The notes: generated by a model from the sequence alone, not told the origin. A stretch of 56,222 bases of DNA from Deltaproteobacteria bacterium (GCA_021777225.1 JAJYDQ010000020.1:1-56222), one strand, 5' to 3'. Counted from the stretch's first letter, positions 44,816 to 53,186 are shown. Program-made: numbers and translations.

Positions 44816-45999
44816 AAACCATTTACCTGGATAATAATGCGACAACGCGCGTGGCTGACGAAGTCTTTGACGCCATACGACCTTTTTTTACCGAGCGCTA
44901 TGGTAATCCTTCGAGCATGCACTTTTTTGGTGGAAGCGTAGCCCGGGAAATCGTGAACTCCAGGGAAAACATGGCAAAGCTCCTTGGAGCGTCACCTCAG
45001 GAAATTGTGTTTACATCAGGAGGTACAGAGTCGGATTCCACAGCGATCCTTAGTGCGCTCAGCACTATGCCGGACCGCAGGGAGATTGTTACAACAAGAG
45101 TGGAACATCCTGCCGTTTTGAACCTCTGCAAATACCTTGCGCGGGTCAAGGGGTACACTGTGAGGTGGCTGTCAGTTGACAAACTCGGTATGCTCGACAT
45201 GGACGAAGTTAAAAATGTCATTACCGACAATACTGCCATCGTTTCTGTAATGTGGGCCAACAACGAAACCGGGGTTATGTATCCAGTAGAAGAAATAGCA
45301 AAAATCGCGGCCGCAAGAGGAGCCTTGACACATACGGACGCTGTTCAGGCTGTTGGTAAGATACCGATCAACCTCAACAAAACAGACATAAGTTTCCTCT
45401 CTTTGTCCGGACACAAACTTCACGCTCCAAAGGGTATAGGCGCATTATATATAAAGAGGGGTACCCGATTTTCCCCATTCATGATCGGGGGGCATCAGGA
45501 ATTCAGTAGGCGAGGCGGTACGGAAAACGTTCCAGGCATCGTTGGTCTTGGTCAAGCAGCCCGTCTTGCCATGAAGAATTTTGAAGAAGAGAACACTCGT
45601 GTCAAAAAGATGAGAGACCGTCTACAACAAGGATTACTCGAAAGGATATCTCAAGCCAGGGTAAATGGACACCCTGGAAATCGCCTTCCCAACACATTGA
45701 ACATAGGTTTTGAATTCGTGGAAGGCGAAGCGATCCTCATGAAAATGGACGAGAAGGGTATATGCGCATCTTCAGGATCAGCCTGCACATCTGGGTCTCT
45801 TGAACCGTCCCATGTTTTAAGGGCGATGGGTGTTCCTTTTACAGCGGTCCACGGTTCGATACGATTTTCCCTTTCACGATACAACACCGAAGATGAAATC
45901 GAATTTGTCATCGAAGAGACACCCAGGATAATAACGACATTGCGAGCAATGTCTCCATTCAATTTAGAAACCATGAAAGCCGCATGCGTGGTCCAATAG
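44812..45999 (+). CDS. nifS: Cysteine desulfurase NifS
   Basis: 395 aa. The PLP lysine is K202 in LSGHKLHAPKG, and the catalytic C325 lies in SSGSACTSGSLEPSHVL. HTDAVQAVGK and the substrate-binding segments are conserved. It mobilises sulfur from cysteine to NifU. I chose the ATG at 44812 (ATGA overlap with nifU). An upstream ATG would extend into nifU and lacks homology. Confidence 0.96.
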   Translation: MKTIYLDNNATTRVADEVFDAIRPFFTERYGNPSSMHFFGGSVAREIVNSRENMAKLLGASPQEIVFTSGGTESDSTAILSALSTMPDRREIVTTRVEHPAVLNLCKYLARVKGYTVRWLSVDKLGMLDMDEVKNVITDNTAIVSVMWANNETGVMYPVEEIAKIAAARGALTHTDAVQAVGKIPINLNKTDISFLSLSGHKLHAPKGIGALYIKRGTRFSPFMIGGHQEFSRRGGTENVPGIVGLGQAARLAMKNFEEENTRVKKMRDRLQQGLLERISQARVNGHPGNRLPNTLNIGFEFVEGEAILMKMDEKGICASSGSACTSGSLEPSHVLRAMGVPFTAVHGSIRFSLSRYNTEDEIEFVIEETPRIITTLRAMSPFNLETMKAACVVQ

Positions 46000-46107
46000 G
46001 GAACCAATTGTCTGAACGAATCACAACGACAGAAAGAATGGCACAAAATTCATAAAAACTTGAAGCCTCATAAAAGGTCACTTCCGGCAAAATCTGAAAA
46101 GACCCTT

Positions 46108-48144
46108 TCATTGAACACCGGATGAAGAGCTTTTCTGCGTTATGACTTTGGAAAATCTGGAAGGCTCTTCGTCAGTGACAGTCAGATTGGCTGTTATGGA
46201 TTTCGGGTCAACGCGCTTGTGATCAAAAGCAATAGGCAATTCAAAAAGCTTTCCGTGAGAATCCGACGAGATTTCTCGAAGGTCTTTTTCAGTTAACCGT
46301 AACGTTCCACATGGAATCAATGTTTTTCGGTCAATCCAGGTTCCACTGAAACATATTTCACGGTAAGGGTACCCGACGGGAATAGCCACGTAAACCCAGA
46401 GTTTGTCTGAGACAATGCCGGATATTTTCTCGTTGTCCGCCTGCAAGTCCGTCGCTCTGCCAAGCACAGCGTATCCTGCGCCATCGAATTTCGCCTCGTA
46501 CCGTAAGTAAAACACCTGTCTACTTAAGTCGCCGGGGTCTGAAGTTATCACTCTTCGAAGGATCGGCCCCTCAACCCCAACGAATTGGGCTTTGTAACCG
46601 GCGAAACACTTGTAAGGATTGTTCAATTTTGTGAAATCGTATCTATCAAGATACCCCTGTTTCAGATAACTTGAGAAAGCGTCTTTGATAGAAAGGTTTC
46701 CCAGTTCTCGATCAGGGGAGAACCCAGCGAGTTGGGCCACCTGGAGTGTCAGGCCGGAGTGCATTCGAAAAAAGGCAGGGGTGTCCCAACTCCTAACCGG
46801 GGCCCCGCATATTACATAGGAACCCTCAGGCACAAACCTCATTAAATCGCCATGAAGCGCGTTTTCGATCAGTTTTCGATGATAGTGTTCGCCGAAGTTG
46901 TATTTTTGAATTACCATCCTGTTGCTATTGTAATTGATCCCAGCGACAAAGACTCCTAAAGCTGCTACCCCTACCATGGTAGCGGCGCGTAAACCAGGAT
47001 AGGATCTCTGAACAGCTCTGTAGATGATCATAATCAGAGCTAAAACCAGCATCATGACACCAAAACCGGATACATATACTGGAAGATATCCCAAGCCCCA
47101 TTTCAGTTCCTGTTGGTACTTTGCCGAGAGGGTTACAAGAAGCGCCGGTAGCAACCAGAACCCAATCCCTAACAAAAACAACGTCTTCAAAGTATCTTTA
47201 TACCTTTTGCCGCAGTGCTCCAAAAAATTGTCGGAAATTAAACACCACAAAATAGCCCAAGCTATGCACATGATCACCAAATCAGTAGCGAAATAAGCTC
47301 GAGCGACTTCCGCCCAGTAACTCAACGTCTCAACGGATATGAAATAGCTCAATGGAAGCGCAGCGCTGGCTTGTTTGAGGAAAGCCAGAAACCAGGCGCT
47401 TATCGAAAAGTTCAAATTTATTCCTGGATACCGGGGAGCGAACTCAGCCCTTACATAAAGCGTGATCAACATGTTCGAGACTGCCAACAGAAAGAACGGA
47501 AGAGTGATTTTGATCACCCTTTTCAAAGAGCCTTTTCCAAAATGGAGGTACGCTACCACAGCATGCATCATCCAAAACGCGTAGAATGCTTCATACACGA
47601 GTAAACAGCATGTCCATGCCGTGAGACTCAGGGCCAGGAACATGGCCCTGGACTTTCGTAAATAAAAGGTCAGAAGAATTAGAGATGTTAATATCAGCGA
47701 AAACTCGACCTGCATCAAAAAATAGTACGACATTATCGGATCGTGATAGCAACGAAACTGAATGAAAAGAGGCGGAAGCAAGGCCGCCATCAATCCAAGG
47801 GAGGCCGAAGATGTCATGAGCCGAACAAAATAGGCGAACAGGCCTATATTCGCCAACACAAACAGCACTTCAGCGCATTTATAGAGATATTCATTCAGGA
47901 AGCAAAAGACGGGATAATAGTAGATCATGAGAGGATACCAACGTCCGCTGTGAACATAGTCTTTTACAGTGTTCCAACAAAGGTCAGGCAAACTCATTTT
48001 CGATAGAAGAAGCAAACCCGGGAGTGTGGACTCACACCAAGAATCATCTCCAAGATAAGGACTATGCACAAGTGGTAACAGGCTTATCAAATTTACAAGA
48101 ACTACCAGTGAAGCGATATACCAATAAAGTTTTTTACCGGGCAT
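46108..48144 (-). CDS. Large polytopic membrane protein, possibly GT-C glycosyltransferase-like
   Basis: 678 aa. About 11-12 hydrophobic segments fill residues ~5-430, then a soluble domain of ~240 residues follows. The first outside loop has SPYLGDDSW, like the acidic motif of GT-C enzymes. No specific family is recognised. The ATG at 48144 has CGGAGGGA eight bases before it; an ATG at 48186 has none. It may act on lipid-linked sugars, but this is inference. Confidence 0.72.
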   Translation of the reverse strand: MPGKKLYWYIASLVVLVNLISLLPLVHSPYLGDDSWCESTLPGLLLLSKMSLPDLCWNTVKDYVHSGRWYPLMIYYYPVFCFLNEYLYKCAEVLFVLANIGLFAYFVRLMTSSASLGLMAALLPPLFIQFRCYHDPIMSYYFLMQVEFSLILTSLILLTFYLRKSRAMFLALSLTAWTCCLLVYEAFYAFWMMHAVVAYLHFGKGSLKRVIKITLPFFLLAVSNMLITLYVRAEFAPRYPGINLNFSISAWFLAFLKQASAALPLSYFISVETLSYWAEVARAYFATDLVIMCIAWAILWCLISDNFLEHCGKRYKDTLKTLFLLGIGFWLLPALLVTLSAKYQQELKWGLGYLPVYVSGFGVMMLVLALIMIIYRAVQRSYPGLRAATMVGVAALGVFVAGINYNSNRMVIQKYNFGEHYHRKLIENALHGDLMRFVPEGSYVICGAPVRSWDTPAFFRMHSGLTLQVAQLAGFSPDRELGNLSIKDAFSSYLKQGYLDRYDFTKLNNPYKCFAGYKAQFVGVEGPILRRVITSDPGDLSRQVFYLRYEAKFDGAGYAVLGRATDLQADNEKISGIVSDKLWVYVAIPVGYPYREICFSGTWIDRKTLIPCGTLRLTEKDLREISSDSHGKLFELPIAFDHKRVDPKSITANLTVTDEEPSRFSKVITQKSSSSGVQ

Positions 48145-48186
48145 CCACGCAATCCCTCCGAGCGGCGATCCTCGATCATTTATCAT

Positions 48187-48828
48187 ATTATCAACTTCAA
48201 AACCTTGACGTCAATTTAACGTAGTATGCGCTTTAACAATAGCTGTCAATAAAGCCTAAGAATGCTCGAAACTGGAAATCGTAAATAACACTTACAAAAA
48301 AGATCCAATTCATGGTGGGCAAAGGCCTCCATGCTTGTGATTTCCACCCCCCCCTCAAATTGTGTCTGTCCTGATTTTGGTATTGGCGCCGGCCCCATCA
48401 TTTTCAGGTTGACAACACCATGTAACAATTAGTAAGATAATGCTGTTGCTTAATTTGTATAGCAGCCCGTAATGATCATCGAATACGACTATTATAAATG
48501 TTATTGAGCGTTGGAGGCAGGTTGGTAATGTATCCAAATACACCCCCTGTTCTGAATTGGTATTAGATTGCTGGTGAGCGGATATTAGTCAAAGGTTTTA
48601 AATCAATCCAATTTCAACAATACATTGTTATTTCAATTGCTTATGGTTAAGCAACGGGCGCGAAGCTTGGAATGGCGCAGTCGAACAGTGGCTGGCTGTT
48701 TGTCATTTCGACGACCAACGGGAGGAGAAATCTACCCAACCTGCTATTTACCACTATGGTTGGACACACAACACAAGTAGGCGCACACACGGGAGTGCCC
48801 CTACAATGCCCGATCGGCCCAACGGGCC
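48187..48828. other. Spacer at the left edge of the toxin-antitoxin island
   Basis: About 640 bases with no gene. The first 500 are AT-rich and plain. At 48702 the repeat-rich character of the island starts with half a MITE-like element, followed by a CACACGGGAGTGCCCCTAC segment also found, altered, near 55570. Confidence 0.5.
48702..48763 (+). repeat. MITE-like repeat A, left half (copy 1)
   Basis: Begins with GTCATTTCGACGACCAACGG and continues as in copy 7 through the CTATGG core, then diverges. The right terminus is missing. Confidence 0.8.
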
Positions 48829-48857
48829 TTGACCATCTATGATGAAAACCCTATAAT
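48829..48857 (+). promoter_or_regulatory. Promoter of RelBE-like module 1
   Basis: -35 TTGACC (48829-48834), 17-base spacer, -10 TATAAT (48852-48857). The ATG lies 21 bases after the -10, identical in geometry to module 7 at 54968. Confidence 0.8.
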
Positions 48858-48878
48858 CGCTACCATAGGAGTTACATG

Positions 48879-49097
48879 ATGCCTATGTTAGCTCAACAAT
48901 CATCGATGAATAGTGGTAGGGGTAAGAATTTGATCGAACATCATTTCGATGATCCCGTCTTGCAGGCTGAATTTGACGCCCTTACCAATAATGAAGACCG
49001 ATTGGATTTTATCGAAGGCATTAAAGGCATAGAGCGGATAAAAGTCCATGGCACAGTGTCGTTTGAGGAGATGAAGGCGATGCTGGGCGTTGAATAG
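48879..49097 (+). CDS. RelB-like antitoxin, module 1
   Basis: 72 aa. It has a short N-terminal variable part, then HFDDPVLQAEFDALTNNEDRLDFIEGI and an acidic C-terminal EEMKAMLGVE. Two further copies of this family are in the island. No HTH is obvious; the N-terminus should bind DNA and the C-terminus should block the toxin. The start was set at the second ATG (48879), which aligns with the start of copy 3. An ATG just before it would add one Met. It overlaps the toxin gene by eight bases. Confidence 0.82.
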   Translation: MPMLAQQSSMNSGRGKNLIEHHFDDPVLQAEFDALTNNEDRLDFIEGIKGIERIKVHGTVSFEEMKAMLGVE

Positions 49098-49368
49098 TAT
49101 CCCAGTCAAATATATCGTCGATTTCGATCGTTGCGTATCTAAAGAACTTGCATCGATACCAACCGAGACAACCCAAAAAATTCTGGTCAAAATTAAGAGC
49201 CTGGAAAAGGGGCCTCACCCTAGAGACTGTAAAAAGATTTCCGGTTCACAAAATATGTTCCGACTCAGACAGGGTCAGTATCGAATCATCTATCTGGTAG
49301 ACACTGATCACAAGATTATTTCAATTGTTTCCGTCGCTCACCGTAGAAACGCCTATCGGAATATTTGA
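49090..49368 (+). CDS. RelE/ParE-type toxin, module 1
   Basis: 92 aa. The order SKELASIPTETTQKILVKIKSL, then HPRDCKKISGSQNMFRLRQGQYRIIYLVD, is the RelE fold with its basic cleft (R and K residues) and the YRIIY strand. It would cut mRNA on the ribosome or hit gyrase, as family members differ. The TTG start is set by the frame overlap with the antitoxin stop (GTTGAATAG). Confidence 0.87.
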   Translation: MNSIPVKYIVDFDRCVSKELASIPTETTQKILVKIKSLEKGPHPRDCKKISGSQNMFRLRQGQYRIIYLVDTDHKIISIVSVAHRRNAYRNI

Positions 49369-49440
49369 TCACTCTTAAGAGAACATCCCATTAACCCCGT
49401 CAGGGGTTACACATATTAGCCCATAGCAACGCTATGGATC
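49366..49440 (+). repeat. Repeat C, copy 1
   Basis: Begins within the relE stop (TGATCACTCT...) and runs through AACATCCCATTAACCCC. It contains the hairpin TAACCCC-GTCA-GGGGTTA (49392-49409) and CCATAGC-AAC-GCTATGG. Nearly identical to copy 2 at 50741. Confidence 0.85.
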
Positions 49441-49543
49441 TGGGGCGCATTAATCTAGCCCAGGCTTAAGGCCCGGGAATGGTCGCCATGGGCCGCGTCA
49501 GGCCCGGTTTGAATTCCGTCCAAAATGACATGCCCTGGCATGG

Positions 49544-49583
49544 TTGCGTAATTGACCCCATTTAGGGTATAATTGACCCCATT
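49544..49583 (+). promoter_or_regulatory. Promoter and direct-repeat operator of the MNT/HEPN module
   Basis: -35 TTGCGT (49544-49549) and -10 TATAAT (49568-49573), spaced by 18. AATTGACCCCATT occurs twice (49550-49562 and 49571-49583), the second copy running into the start codon. The predicted transcript starts only three or four bases before the ATG. Confidence 0.65.
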
Positions 49584-50204
49584 ATGAGGTCACTATCTGA
49601 CACCATCAGCTCAAGACTGTTTGGCAGAGTTCGCTCTTCGGTGCTCTCTCTGTTGCTGCTTAACAGTGACATATCAATGTATTTTCGGGAAATAGAAAGA
49701 GCCGTTGGTATGGGCCGGGGAGCAGTCCAACGAGAACTGGACAATCTCGTTCATTCCGGGATCGTTGTTCGTAGCAAACAGGGTAATCAGGTTTACTATC
49801 AAGCCAATCATAAATCGCCTGTTTTTGCTGAACTCAAGTCCTTGATGATCAAGACCACAGGTGTGGCCGATGTGCTTCGGGAGGTTCTGAAGCCCTTCCA
49901 GAGCCACATAGAAACCGCATTTATCTATGGATCCTTTGCCAGAGGGACTGAGCACGCTGACAGTGACGTGGATGTTATGGTCATTGGGGATTTGACCTTT
50001 TCTGAGGTAGTTGACGCTCTTGCGTTGGCCCAGGAGTCCATCGGACGAGAGATCAATCCTTCGGTGTATCCAGTGGATGAGTTTGTTAGAAGAGTTTCCT
50101 CTGGGAATCATTTTCTCACTTCCTCTGTCGGTGAACCCAAGATTTTTTTGATAGGAGACGGGGATGTCTTTGAAGGACTGGTCAAAAAACGGCTGGTTGT
50201 TTGA
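49584..50204 (+). CDS. Winged-helix MNT nucleotidyltransferase (antitoxin)
   Basis: 206 aa. The N-terminus (~15-75) is a winged helix (SMYFREIERAVGMGRGAVQREL). The C-terminal minimal nucleotidyltransferase domain has the signature GSFARGTEHADSDVD with its two Asp. In MNT/HEPN pairs the MNT enzyme adenylylates and silences the HEPN toxin. The HTH may bind the direct repeats upstream. The 41-base overlap with the HEPN gene couples translation. No ribosome site precedes the ATG, which fits a nearly leaderless mRNA. Confidence 0.87.
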   Translation: MRSLSDTISSRLFGRVRSSVLSLLLLNSDISMYFREIERAVGMGRGAVQRELDNLVHSGIVVRSKQGNQVYYQANHKSPVFAELKSLMIKTTGVADVLREVLKPFQSHIETAFIYGSFARGTEHADSDVDVMVIGDLTFSEVVDALALAQESIGREINPSVYPVDEFVRRVSSGNHFLTSSVGEPKIFLIGDGDVFEGLVKKRLVV

Positions 50205-50607
50205 ACACAAGACAAGCCCCGCGGAGATCACCGAATTGCTTGAAATAGTCAAACGTGACATGGCTGATTGCAGGCTGGAAGGGCTCAGCGCTGACTGGCG
50301 TCTCAATATCGCCTACAATGCCGCGCTGCAGGCCGCTACAGCCGCATTGGCAGCCTGTGGATACAGGGCTTCAAGAGACGCCCATCATTACAGGGTTATT
50401 CAGAGCCTCGCCTTCACTATAGGAGCGGACTCTTCCGTTGTGCGCAGGTTCGATGTTTTTCGAAAAAAAAGGAATATTAGTGGCTATGATCGAGCCGGAA
50501 TGGTGTCGGATCAGGAAGCCGGGGAGATGATTGCTTTAGCTGAACAGCTTGGGCAAGATGTTAACAGTTGGCTAGAATCCCATCGTGCTGAGTTGCTAGA
50601 AAAATAA
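50164..50607 (+). CDS. HEPN domain toxin
   Basis: 147 aa helical protein. YNAALQAATAALAACGYRAS and the C-terminal region match the HEPN fold paired with winged-helix MNT proteins. The active-site motif is RNISGYDRAG where the RX4-6H His of RNase HEPN proteins is replaced by Tyr, so nuclease action is uncertain. It starts at an ATG within the MNT gene after GGAGACGGGG. Confidence 0.85.
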   Translation: MSLKDWSKNGWLFEHKTSPAEITELLEIVKRDMADCRLEGLSADWRLNIAYNAALQAATAALAACGYRASRDAHHYRVIQSLAFTIGADSSVVRRFDVFRKKRNISGYDRAGMVSDQEAGEMIALAEQLGQDVNSWLESHRAELLEK

Positions 50608-51000
50608 TCCCAATCACGAGACGCATCCTTTGCCATTTGAACGAACAACTGGAATACCCTCGAGGCAAGCCATCGCGCCGTACAATTCCCACGGCATAGC
50701 CGTGGGCTCATGAACGGCGCCCCATCAAGAGGGGCAAATATGATCACTCCTGAGAGAACATCCCATTAACCCCGTCAGGGGTTACACATAAATAGCCCAT
50801 AGCAACGCTATGGGTCATAGGATTTGAAATTATTCCCCTTTGGGCCGCTCCTGCGGTCCAACACTCGCTGAGCCCATGGCTATGCCGTGGGGGCTGTGGT
50901 TGTTTGCATTTGGTTTCTTGCATTTGTATTTTGTTTTCTTCCTGGTGGCCAGAGGTACCTACCCGTATATTTGGATTGCCTACAGGTAGAACCCTGGAAG
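50608..51000. repeat. Repeat-filled spacer: palindrome G, repeat C copy 2, repeat D copy 1, repeat B
   Basis: Contains CCCACGGCATAGCCGTGGG (50688-50706), a palindrome with 8-bp arms. Repeat C copy 2 is at 50741-50817. Repeat D copy 1 is at 50832-50893 (CCCCTTTGGGCCGCTCCTGC, then GGCTATGCCGTGGGGG). A B-type ACCCGTATATTTGGATTG is near 50962. No gene. Confidence 0.8.
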
Positions 51001-51029
51001 TTGCAATAATCGGCTCCAATAGATATACT
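51001..51029 (+). promoter_or_regulatory. Promoter of RelBE-like module 2
   Basis: -35 TTGCAA (51001-51006), 17-base spacer, -10 TATACT (51024-51029), ahead of the ATG at 51071 with GGAG six bases before it. Confidence 0.55.
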
Positions 51030-51070
51030 CAAACTGGTTCGAGACAATAAGAAGCCCCTTGGAGCTTGTG

Positions 51071-51289
51071 ATGAAAACAGGAGCAGCCACAATAAGAACA
51101 GAAAAGACCGAAAACGTTAAGTTACCGGCTCATATTTTTGAAGATCCTGCTTTCCAGGCGGAATTCGACGCATTAACCGACCCGGAAGATAGATTGGATT
51201 ATTTAGTAGCTTTTAAAGCCTTCACCCGTCCAGAACCTGAAGAAACGATAACGCTTGAGGAAATGAAGGCCTTGCTGGAAATTGAATGA
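51071..51289 (+). CDS. RelB-like antitoxin, module 2
   Basis: 72 aa, same family as modules 1 and 3: IFEDPAFQAEFDALTDPEDRLDYL, then TITLEEMKALLEIE. The N-terminus (KTGAATIRTEKTENVKLPAH) differs from the other two, which may give a separate DNA specificity. The ATG at 51071 follows GGAG; a TTG at 51059 is less likely. It overlaps the toxin by eight bases. Confidence 0.8.
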   Translation: MKTGAATIRTEKTENVKLPAHIFEDPAFQAEFDALTDPEDRLDYLVAFKAFTRPEPEETITLEEMKALLEIE

Positions 51290-51560
51290 ACATGAATTAC
51301 CGTTTAGAGTCATAATCGAAAAGACGGCTCAAAAACAACTCCAGTCCATTCCGAGATCCGATGCCATCAAAGCCTTGGTTAAAATTGATGTACTTCGTGG
51401 GGATCCACTGCCCAGAGGTTGTAAAAAGTTTTCCGTGCCGATGTCATCATTTAGGGTTCGCTCGGGGAATTACAGAATAATTTATCAAGTTGATTTCAAA
51501 GATCGAGTAGTTAGAATTCAAGATGTGGGAAATAGAAAAAATGTCTATGAGCGATTGTGA
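51282..51560 (+). CDS. RelE/ParE-type toxin, module 2
   Basis: 92 aa: IIEKTAQKQLQSIPRSDAIKALVKI, PLPRGCKKFSVPMSSFRVRSGNYRIIYQVD, RIQDVGNRKNVYERL. It is the closest relative of modules 1 and 3. The TTG start falls inside the antitoxin's last codons exactly as in module 1. Confidence 0.87.
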   Translation: MNEHELPFRVIIEKTAQKQLQSIPRSDAIKALVKIDVLRGDPLPRGCKKFSVPMSSFRVRSGNYRIIYQVDFKDRVVRIQDVGNRKNVYERL

Positions 51561-51637
51561 CGCTGTTATTCCTACCGTTGATTGCAACCACGGTGGCGAC
51601 GGGCGTCCTTACCCGTATATTTGGATTGTGTCATCAT

Positions 51638-51751
51638 GTCATCTCGAGCGAGCCTTGCGACGAGAAATCTTTCCCAGCAGCTATTTACCTGTATGGTCAG
51701 CAATGTTCGTAACCAGCGATAGAATAGATTTCTCCCTGCGTTCGAAATGAC
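51638..51751 (+). repeat. MITE-like repeat A, full copy 2, with palindrome B
   Basis: 114 bp, from GTCATCTCGAGCGAGCC to GCGTTCGAAATGAC; the ends are inverted copies. It is preceded by palindrome B (ACGGGCGTCCTTACCCGT, 51599-51616). Confidence 0.85.
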
Positions 51752-51772
51752 AAACGGATCATACCCTAGCTA

Positions 51773-51801
51773 TTGATCCCAATATGGGATCGTGCTAATA
51801 T
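51773..51801 (+). promoter_or_regulatory. Promoter and palindromic operator of higBA
   Basis: GATCCC-AATAT-GGGATC (51775-51791) overlaps a -35 box TTGATC (51773-51778). The -10 box TAATAT (51796-51801) follows at 17 bases. The predicted start of transcription is one base before the GTG of higB. Confidence 0.65.
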
Positions 51802-51808
51802 GAAATAA

Positions 51809-52105
51809 GTGAGAATCATCGCAAAGAGCACGCTACGTTCATTCTGGGAAGCTGGTCATGGCGACGCTAGAGAACCTTTGATGACGTGGCACGCTGTTGT
51901 GTCTCATGCTAACTGGCGGGTCCCGGCGGATGTGAAACGACGATATCCATCAGTGAGTTTTCTTAATAACAATAGACTGGTCTTTAACATAAAGGGTAAC
52001 AAATATAGGCTGATTGCAGGTATGGATTATGCCGGACAAAGGCTCTTCATACATTTTGTGGGCACTCATTCGGAATATGATCAGATTGACGCAGCAGTCA
52101 TATGA
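51809..52105 (+). CDS. higB: HigB-type mRNA interferase toxin
   Basis: 98 aa, type II HigB (RelE superfamily): MRIIAKSTLRSFWEAGHGDA, then LVFNIKGNKYRLIAGMDYAGQRLFIHFVGTH in two strands. These toxins cleave translated mRNA. Toxin-first order, as in higBA. The start is a GTG without a ribosome site, almost at the predicted transcript 5' end. Confidence 0.9.
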   Translation: MRIIAKSTLRSFWEAGHGDAREPLMTWHAVVSHANWRVPADVKRRYPSVSFLNNNRLVFNIKGNKYRLIAGMDYAGQRLFIHFVGTHSEYDQIDAAVI

Positions 52106-52141
52106 TCCTACGAACCGGTCGCTTCTACTGGAGATCCAAGG

Positions 52142-52546
52142 ATGTTTATAACACCAATAAGGAATGAGGCAAGCTACAGGTCTTCCCTATTACGGGCGAA
52201 GGAGCTTTGGAACGCCCCCCAAGATACTCCGGAATCCGATGAACTGGACATCCTCGTGGATTTGATAGAAGCTTATGAACGTCGAAACTTTCCGATAGAT
52301 TACCCTGACCCAGTCATCGCCATAACTGTTCGAATGGATGAACTCGGCCTGAGGCGCAAGGACCTCGAGCCGTGTATCGGATCCAGGGCTCGAGTTTCGG
52401 AAATATTGAATCGAAGGCGTGCGATGACAGTACCCATGATCCGAAACTTATCGGAATTACTGGGGTTACCCGCTGAAGCGTTGATGAAGCCGTATCCTTT
52501 AGTTAGAGACCCCAAAGGCGCAACAAAGTACAAAAGGGCATCCTGA
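52142..52546 (+). CDS. higA: HigA-type antitoxin (XRE-like HTH)
   Basis: 134 aa. The C-terminal half has the HTH with ELGLRRKDLEPCIGSRARVS and EILNRRRAMTVPMIR. The N-terminal half (~1-60) is helical. It should bind HigB and the GATCCC palindrome. GGAGATCC precedes the ATG at 52142. Confidence 0.9.
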   Translation: MFITPIRNEASYRSSLLRAKELWNAPQDTPESDELDILVDLIEAYERRNFPIDYPDPVIAITVRMDELGLRRKDLEPCIGSRARVSEILNRRRAMTVPMIRNLSELLGLPAEALMKPYPLVRDPKGATKYKRAS

Positions 52547-52782
52547 AGATAGCTATCACATGATCAGGACGAAAAGACATAATACTGGGCAAATATGGAT
52601 CACTCTTGAGAGAACATCGCCTCAGCCCTGAAAGGGCGCCTACGGTAGGGGTTTATGGCCATAAACCCTATTATGGGTCGAACAATGGTCGAACAATACG
52701 GTTTTGAACCCATTCCCCTTTGGGCCGCTCCCGCGGTCCAACATTCATGAGCCGATGGCTGTGCCGTGGGTAGGCTGTTTGG
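52547..52782. repeat. Repeat-filled spacer: C copy 3 (partial), palindrome E copy 1, D copy 2
   Basis: GGGCAAATATGGATCACTCT (from 52588) is the left part of repeat C. GGGTTTATGGCCATAAACCC (52648-52667) is a perfect palindrome (E). Repeat D copy 2 is at 52709-52775. No gene. Confidence 0.8.
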
Positions 52783-52811
52783 AATAGATTTCTCTCTTCG
52801 TTCGAAATGAC
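52783..52811 (+). repeat. MITE-like repeat A, right end only (copy 3)
   Basis: AATAGATTTCTCTCTTCG followed by TTCGAAATGAC, matching the right terminus of copies 6 and 7. Confidence 0.8.
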
Positions 52812-53064
52812 ATTATCCGGGAACTTAATCCAATGGAGGCGCCTCGCAAATATGGTTTTATCGCCGGATATCGATATTCCGGATTCAGACGTCTGGACAA
52901 TTCGGTTGAATATCAACACAAGCTTAAAAGGCCACAGGCCCCGGCTTGCTCCGCAGGATGACATCATGGAATAGAATAAACATTCGGTAGTGACGGGCGG
53001 GGAGTTCCTGACCCGTATATTCCCGATGGTTGTATGTTGTCATTTCGATGGCGCTTGTGCGGCT
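52812..53064. other. Spacer with B palindrome
   Basis: Includes a B-like GACGGGCGGGGAGTTCCTGA (52992-53011) and an extra GTCATTTCGATGG start at 53038. The remaining 150 bases show no gene I can support. Confidence 0.5.
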
Positions 53065-53171
53065 GTCATCTCGACCCTTGGGAGAGATCTATCCAACCCA
53101 CTTATTCCCTCTATGGTCGGCAATGTTCATAAATTGCGGTAACATGATTTTCTCTCTTTGCTCGTCATGAC
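53065..53171 (+). repeat. MITE-like repeat A, full copy 4
   Basis: 107 bp from GTCATCTCGACCCTTGGG to TCGTCATGAC. The termini are more worn than in other copies. It ends 16 bases before the truncated nucleotidyltransferase gene. Confidence 0.75.
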
Positions 53172-53186
53172 GCTCAGGAGCCCCCA

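Noticed and set aside
49392-49409. TAACCCC-GTCA-GGGGTTA hairpin as an integron attC site
   Set aside because: attC needs RYYYAAC and GTTRRRY boxes with an asymmetric imperfect stem. The sequence after GGGGTTA is CACAT, which does not fit, and no integrase gene is present.
52812-52975. Frame reading KYGFIAGYRYSGFRRLDN and onward
   Set aside because: Short, no start or ribosome site, ends in a common GC-rich motif; may be degraded coding sequence, but not identifiable.
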